A DNA stretch of 9,701 bases, taken from the NCBI GenBank assembly GCA_001873845.1, contig MNZY01000028.1, positions 1 through 9,701 on the forward strand, read 5' to 3'. Source of the DNA: Candidatus Altarchaeum sp. CG2_30_32_3053 (GTDB lineage Archaea; Altiarchaeota; Altiarchaeia; Altiarchaeales; Altiarchaeaceae). This document shows, in pieces, positions 7,036 to 9,701 of the stretch; the stretch's first letter is position 1, and every line of letters begins with the position of its first letter. Position numbers and translations under genes: made by a program. A model generated the notes under the pieces. The model was given only the letters and a program-made list of their open reading frames with translations. It had not been told where the DNA came from and searched no databases.

Positions 7036-7668
7036 TTAATTTTTATGTTGCTTATTAGATTGTTTTCTTGAACCGTCAAATTGTTTTCTTGAATTTTCCC
7101 GTTTGATATGTTTTCTCCTTGGTTTCATTCGTTCTTGTCTTCTTCTATATACAAATGTCTCTTTTACACCTCCCTCTCTTGTTGGTGTTTCAACTGTTTT
7201 TGGATTTACAAATGTCAGGCCACAGGTTATCCCGCTTTCATCATTGCTACTCACAATATGTCCTGGTGCATTTACCACTTTATTATCAATAGTTATGTGT
7301 CTATGTACTATTAAATGTCTTGCCTGTTTTATTGTTCCTGCCAGCCCTTTCCTGAAAACAACGGTCTGCAATCTTCTTTCAAATATGTCATTCGGCGATA
7401 TTTCAAAAACACTTTCAAGAGTCCTCTCTTTTAAACAACTTATGTTTGTGAGCGGGTTCAGAAGTTCATCGGTTCCTTTTGAATCATTGTTTATAATAAG
7501 ACGTCTTGCCAGTTCTCTCCACCGGCTTAATTTAAAGAGCACCTTCCAGATTTCTTTATGATTTTTGAGTCCGTACTGGTTTATAATTTCTGCTTCACTG
7601 TTAATTCTTTCTCCACGCCACATGTGCCGGGGAGTAGAATATTTTTTGTTAAATTTTTTAATACTCAT
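7036..7668 (-). CDS. rps4: Small subunit ribosomal protein S4 (uS4)
   Basis: A primary 16S rRNA-binding protein with an S4 RNA-binding domain, nucleating 30S assembly. I start it at the ATG (7666-7668), which gives 210 residues beginning MSIKKFNKKYSTPRHMW. A TTG five codons upstream is in frame but less likely, because the ATG has the AAA-ATG context shared by its neighbours. Family blocks are STPRHMWRGERI (11-22), KLSRWRELARRL, ERTLESVFEISPNDIFERRL, and the S4 domain with FRKGLAGTIKQARHLIVHRH (105-124). The C-terminus from about 174 is a long Arg/Lys/Gln tail containing a seven-residue repeat, making the protein longer than many archaeal S4 proteins. It lies 49 bp after S13. Confidence 0.94.
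   Translation of the reverse strand: MSIKKFNKKYSTPRHMWRGERINSEAEIINQYGLKNHKEIWKVLFKLSRWRELARRLIINNDSKGTDELLNPLTNISCLKERTLESVFEISPNDIFERRLQTVVFRKGLAGTIKQARHLIVHRHITIDNKVVNAPGHIVSSNDESGITCGLTFVNPKTVETPTREGGVKETFVYRRRQERMKPRRKHIKRENSRKQFDGSRKQSNKQHKN
7060..7101. repeat. 21-bp imperfect repeat in the S4 tail
   Basis: TTGTTTTCTTGAA occurs at 7060-7072 and again at 7081-7093, a 21-bp period. On the coding strand it gives two in-frame copies of a seven-residue unit (E-N-S-R-K-Q-F and D-G-S-R-K-Q-S). The copies differ outside the 13-bp core. Confidence 0.7.
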
Positions 7669-7717
7669 TTTAAAGTTAATCAAAATAATTAATATTTTTT
7701 ATTTGTTTTTATTTGTT

Positions 7718-8329
7718 TTATTTTTTTGCTGTTTTACCCCCGGGTGCTGCTGATTTTTTCGCTCCTTCTTTTGCAGGTGCTGATTTTTTCTTAACTACTC
7801 CAACACTTTTACCTTTTCTGAAAGATGTTCTTGTTCTTTGTCCTCTGACAGGTTGTCCCTGCGTATGTCTGATTCCTTTATATGTCTTTATTTTCTGCAT
7901 AAATTCAATATCGTTTTTCACTGCTAGTTCCAGATCAGTTCCAACAGGGTGTAAATTTGTTCCAGTAAACTGGTCATTTTTATGATTTATCATCCAGGAA
8001 GGCACAAAGGTATTTACATTTTTAAGGGCTGTTTCTAGATGTGAAATTTCGTCGGCATCCAGATCAGCAAGTAATTTGTCTCCTGTATTTAATTTTTTTG
8101 ACAATATTGATGCAATTCTATATCCAATGCCTTTAATATCTCTCATTGCCGCGCTTACTTTCCTATCCCCGTTCAGGGCATATTCCAGTAATCTGACAAT
8201 TCTATGTGTCTGGGCATTACTTTCTTTATGTTCTGTTTTGGCAATGTCTTTCTTTTCTTTTCCTTTCTTTTCCTTTCCTCTTTCTTCTTTCTTTTCCTTT
8301 CCTCTTTCCTCTTTCTTTTCCGTAACCAT
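7718..8329 (-). CDS. rps13: Ribosomal protein S13 (uS13) with repetitive N-terminus
   Basis: A 30S head protein contacting the P-site tRNA and bridging to 50S. The core starts near residue 42 (THRIVRLLEYALNG), with the helix-two-turn-helix KGIGYRIASIL (66-76), the family signature KGIRHTQGQPVRGQRT (151-166) and a Lys/Ala-rich C-terminal tail. At 203 residues it exceeds the usual ~150. The excess is mostly the first ~40 residues, built from two and a half copies of E-K-K-E-E-R-G-K. The ATG at 8327-8329 is the only sensible start: there is no other ATG until the middle of the core. The purine-rich AAGAAGG directly abuts the ATG, too close for a standard Shine-Dalgarno motif. This is the first gene of the ribosomal cluster. 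Confidence 0.95.
   Translation of the reverse strand: MVTEKKEERGKEKKEERGKEKKGKEKKDIAKTEHKESNAQTHRIVRLLEYALNGDRKVSAAMRDIKGIGYRIASILSKKLNTGDKLLADLDADEISHLETALKNVNTFVPSWMINHKNDQFTGTNLHPVGTDLELAVKNDIEFMQKIKTYKGIRHTQGQPVRGQRTRTSFRKGKSVGVVKKKSAPAKEGAKKSAAPGGKTAKK
8247..8321. repeat. 75-nt homopyrimidine tract with 24-bp repeats (S13 N-terminus)
   Basis: From 8247 to 8321 every base on the plus strand is C or T, so the S13 coding strand and mRNA are purely A/G for 75 nt. Inside it, two 24-bp units (8297-8320 and 8273-8296) differ at one position, and a decayed third follows. In mRNA the tract repeatedly contains AGAGGA and AAGGAA, which resemble Shine-Dalgarno sequences, although it lies just downstream of the start codon. 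Confidence 0.92.
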
Positions 8330-8393
8330 CCTTCTTTTTATTTATTTGGTTGTATTTGTAGATTTATGATTATTAATTTAAATATTAAGAGTA

Positions 8394-8408
8394 GATATAA
8401 ATAAATTT
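8394..8408 (-). promoter_or_regulatory. Candidate promoter of the ribosomal cluster
   Basis: Read on the minus strand this is AAATTTATTTATATC, the best TATA-like element in the 104-bp gap between the methyltransferase gene and S13. It lies about 65 bp before the S13 ATG. With the usual 25-bp TATA-to-start spacing it would give a leader of roughly 40 nt. AT-rich DNA gives many chance matches, so this is tentative. Confidence 0.4.
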
Positions 8409-8433
8409 AGAAATTTTAGATATTTTTGCGAAT

Positions 8434-9156
8434 TCATACCTTTTTTTGTTTTAATTTTTCTATTAACTCATAAGACCTCCTGAAAACTCCTGTAAGCGTA
8501 TTGCATTCCCTTCCGGAGATAAACGCTCTTCCGGTAACTATTTTAAATGTTTTTGTTATAAGCAGCGTTCTGAAATCCCCAAGAGCAAACACACTGACTA
8601 ATTCAGTAAATTTTTCAAGCATAATATCTCTTTCAAGATTATCTGCGAGCTTCATCTTTTTAAAATTTTTCTGCCTTAAATTTTTCTCCCTCACAATTTC
8701 ATAAAGAATAACAGCAACAGAATGTGATAAATTTAATGATTCATAATTTTTACAAGTTAGAATTGTAACAAGGATGTCGCATTTTTCTATTTCCTTATCA
8801 GGCAATCCGCAGTCCTCTCTTCCGAATACTATTCCAATCCTTCCGCTGACATTAACAGCGTTTCCGATTTTGGCAGAAGAAATTGGAGTCCTAATAAAAT
8901 TTTTATCTCCTGCAATTTTGGCACTCGTTCCGATTAATAAATCAAAATTTCCTGCCATTTCATCAAAGGACTTAAAAATTTTTGCATTCTGAACAATTTC
9001 CTTTGCATGAGCCGCAAACTTCATTGCCACAATTCCGGTCAACGGCGGATTTACCATCACTAAATTTTTAAATCCGAAATTCATCATAACCCGTGCAACC
9101 GAGCCAATGTTTCCTCCATAAATCGGTTCAACCAAAATAACTGAAAAATTTTCCAT
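8434..9156 (-). CDS. SPOUT-family RNA 2'-O-methyltransferase, TrmJ-like
   Basis: A 240-residue member of the SpoU/TrmJ group, which methylates ribose 2'-OH using SAM through a knotted fold. Archaeal TrmJ modifies C32 of tRNA. All three family motifs are present: motif 1 EPIYGGNIGSVARVMMNFG (10-28), with the Asn and Arg that contact substrate; motif 2 IGIVFGREDCGLPDKEI (107-123); and motif 3 YESLNLSHSVAVILYE (138-153), the SAM-binding loop of the knot. NPP at 36-38 and the C-terminal helical region (about 170-240) agree with TrmJ rather than the shorter TrmL. The exact RNA target cannot be read from sequence. The start ATG lies only 6 bp from a tandem repeat array. The gene is upstream of, and codirectional with, the ribosomal cluster, 104 bp away, probably in a separate transcript. 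Confidence 0.88.
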   Translation of the reverse strand: MENFSVILVEPIYGGNIGSVARVMMNFGFKNLVMVNPPLTGIVAMKFAAHAKEIVQNAKIFKSFDEMAGNFDLLIGTSAKIAGDKNFIRTPISSAKIGNAVNVSGRIGIVFGREDCGLPDKEIEKCDILVTILTCKNYESLNLSHSVAVILYEIVREKNLRQKNFKKMKLADNLERDIMLEKFTELVSVFALGDFRTLLITKTFKIVTGRAFISGRECNTLTGVFRRSYELIEKLKQKKV

Positions 9157-9162
9157 TTATTT

Positions 9163-9281
9163 ACTTTATTTACCTATTACTTTATTACTTTATTTACCTA
9201 TTACTTTATTACTTTATTTACCTATTACTTTATTTACTTTATTTACCTATTACTTCATTTACTTCATTTACTTCACTTACC
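9163..9281. repeat. 24/25-bp tandem array before the methyltransferase gene
   Basis: Four main copies lie at 9163-9186, 9187-9210, 9211-9235 and 9236-9260. The consensus is ACTTTATTTACCTATTACTT plus TATT or TATTT, so the unit length switches from 24 to 25 bp by one T. The fourth copy has a T-to-C change that is also found in the decayed ACTTCATTT copies that follow up to 9281. The unit itself is built from smaller ACTTTATTT and CCTATT pieces. The array forms the whole immediate upstream region of the methyltransferase gene, whose ATG is at 9154-9156. Confidence 0.92.
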
Positions 9282-9391
9282 TTTATTTGGCGATTGTTTT
9301 TTATTTTCAACAATAAATTTAATGTTCAATTACAAATTTTTAAATCTGTTTTAACCTGATTTTCCCACCCCAGCGTAAAAGTTTGGGCGTA
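9282..9391. other. Gene-free spacer, no clear function
   Basis: No reading frame or RNA gene is recognisable. There is a 6-bp inverted repeat, ATTGTT/AACAAT (9293-9298 and 9309-9314), and AAATTTATTG-like sequence on the minus strand that could serve as a distant promoter of the methyltransferase gene. GCGTAA occurs twice (9373-9378, 9387-9392) in the only G/C-rich patch, CCCACCCCAGCG...TTTGGGCG. I cannot assign any of this. Confidence 0.4.
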
Positions 9392-9488
9392 ATTTTTAAA
9401 TCCTAAAGATTTAAAAATATCCAAACGATAGTGAGGTTATTTTCAAATTCGCAGAGAATTTGAAAAGATACGAACGAAGTGAGCGTAT
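9392..9488. repeat. Structured repeat cluster, left half (two units)
   Basis: Two long AT-rich hairpins alternate with two shorter stem-loops. Hairpins: ATTTTTAAATC/GATTTAAAAAT (9392-9418, 11-bp stem, 5-nt loop) and TTTTCAAATTC/GAATTTGAAAA (9440-9466, 11-bp stem, 5-nt loop). Linkers: 9417-9440 (ATATCC/GGTTAT with one mismatch, 12-nt loop) and 9468-9488 (ATACG/CGTAT, 11-nt loop). The linker loops share a core resembling AACGAAGTGAG, which recurs in the opposite orientation at 9609-9680. The stems differ in sequence but keep pairing. Confidence 0.8.
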
Positions 9489-9606
9489 TTTTGTTTTTAA
9501 GCATAATTAATTTTGTAAATTTTTAAAATTACTCGTCCATTTTTTGATGGCGGGAAAGAAGGGTTTTAATACAAAAGTTTCCTATTTCAATTTACTTCAT
9601 TAACAA
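9489..9606. other. Spacer between the two repeat halves
   Basis: About 118 bp separate the two opposing halves of the structured repeat cluster. It contains AT-rich runs, a CCAT/ATGG 4-bp inverted repeat (9537-9550) and no reading frame of note. I see no tRNA or other RNA gene here. Confidence 0.35.
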
Positions 9607-9701
9607 ATCACCTCGCTGTTGTTCGGAGATTTACAAAATGTTCAGAACATTTTGTCACCTCACTTCGTTCGGAGATTTAAAATTTCTAACGAAATTTAAA
9701 A
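9607..9701. repeat. Structured repeat cluster, right half (two units)
   Basis: Same design as the left half but inverted. Linkers: 9607-9630 (ATCACC/GGAGAT, one A-A mismatch, 12-nt loop) and 9655-9675 (TCACC/GGAGA, one A-A mismatch, 11-nt loop). Hairpins: ACAAAATGTTC/GAACATTTTGT (9633-9655, perfect 11-bp stem, 1-nt loop) and AAATTTC/GAAATTT extended past one mismatch (9676-9701, loop TAAC). CTCACTTCGTTCG at 9659-9671 is the exact reverse complement of 9471-9483. The last hairpin reaches the window end, so the cluster may continue. Confidence 0.8.

Noticed and set aside
7103..7561. Plus-strand 152-residue reading frame
   Set aside because: It is antisense to S4, which has strong family motifs; it has no recognisable domain or initiation signals.
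7669..7683. TTG start extending S4 by five residues
   Set aside because: The ATG at 7666-7668 has the same AAA-ATG context as the neighbouring genes, and the extra residues match no S4 feature.
9392..9701. CRISPR array or tRNA cluster
   Set aside because: Linker copies occur in both orientations and are spaced by palindromes, not unique spacers. No tRNA arm pattern or CCA-like end was found.
1..9701. Defence system, toxin-antitoxin pair or mobile element
   Set aside because: All recognisable genes are housekeeping genes, and no transposase, integrase, nuclease-effector or small paired reading frames are present. Hef was considered but has the standard fork-repair architecture.

Overview
This is a strongly AT-rich stretch of archaeal chromosome. 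The archaeal assignment rests on several genes: a full-length Hef-type helicase/nuclease, an archaeal-type S15, a short Pcc1-like KEOPS subunit, ribosomal protein L18e, RNA polymerase subunit D, and the classic archaeal order S13-S4-S11-RpoD-L18e-L13-S9. Hef points to a euryarchaeal or related lineage. Small proteins, a pared-down RpoD and many short tandem repeats suggest an uncultivated, possibly reduced lineage, but I cannot name it from the sequence.

Layout. Positions 1-100 are a 16-bp tandem array that runs into the 3' end of hef (90-2462, minus). A 134-bp divergent intergenic region made mostly of two further tandem arrays separates hef from a PRPP synthetase gene (2597-3490, plus). That gene converges, with a 17-bp gap, on a small minus-strand Pcc1-like gene (3508-3744). 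From 8329 down to 3915 on the minus strand lies the ribosomal/RNA polymerase cluster: S13, S4, S11, RpoD, L18e, L13, S9, S15. Upstream of it, on the same strand, is a SPOUT RNA methyltransferase of the TrmJ type (8434-9156). The last ~545 bp have no gene. They hold a 24/25-bp tandem array directly before the methyltransferase start, then a cluster of alternating stem-loops that share a conserved linker in two opposing orientations.

Function. Nearly everything is housekeeping: translation (eight genes including RpoD's operon partners), transcription (RpoD), tRNA modification (Pcc1-like, TrmJ-like), nucleotide precursor supply (PRPP synthetase) and fork repair (Hef). I see no defence island, transposase or CRISPR array. 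The points worth a second look are the non-coding and low-complexity structure: at least six separate tandem arrays, several of them in promoter regions or inside coding linkers, and the stem-loop cluster at the right end. Others are the RpoD without iron-sulfur domain, the tails on S13, S11 and S4, the absence of rpoN after S9, and the near absence of Shine-Dalgarno motifs, replaced by an AAA-ATG start context.
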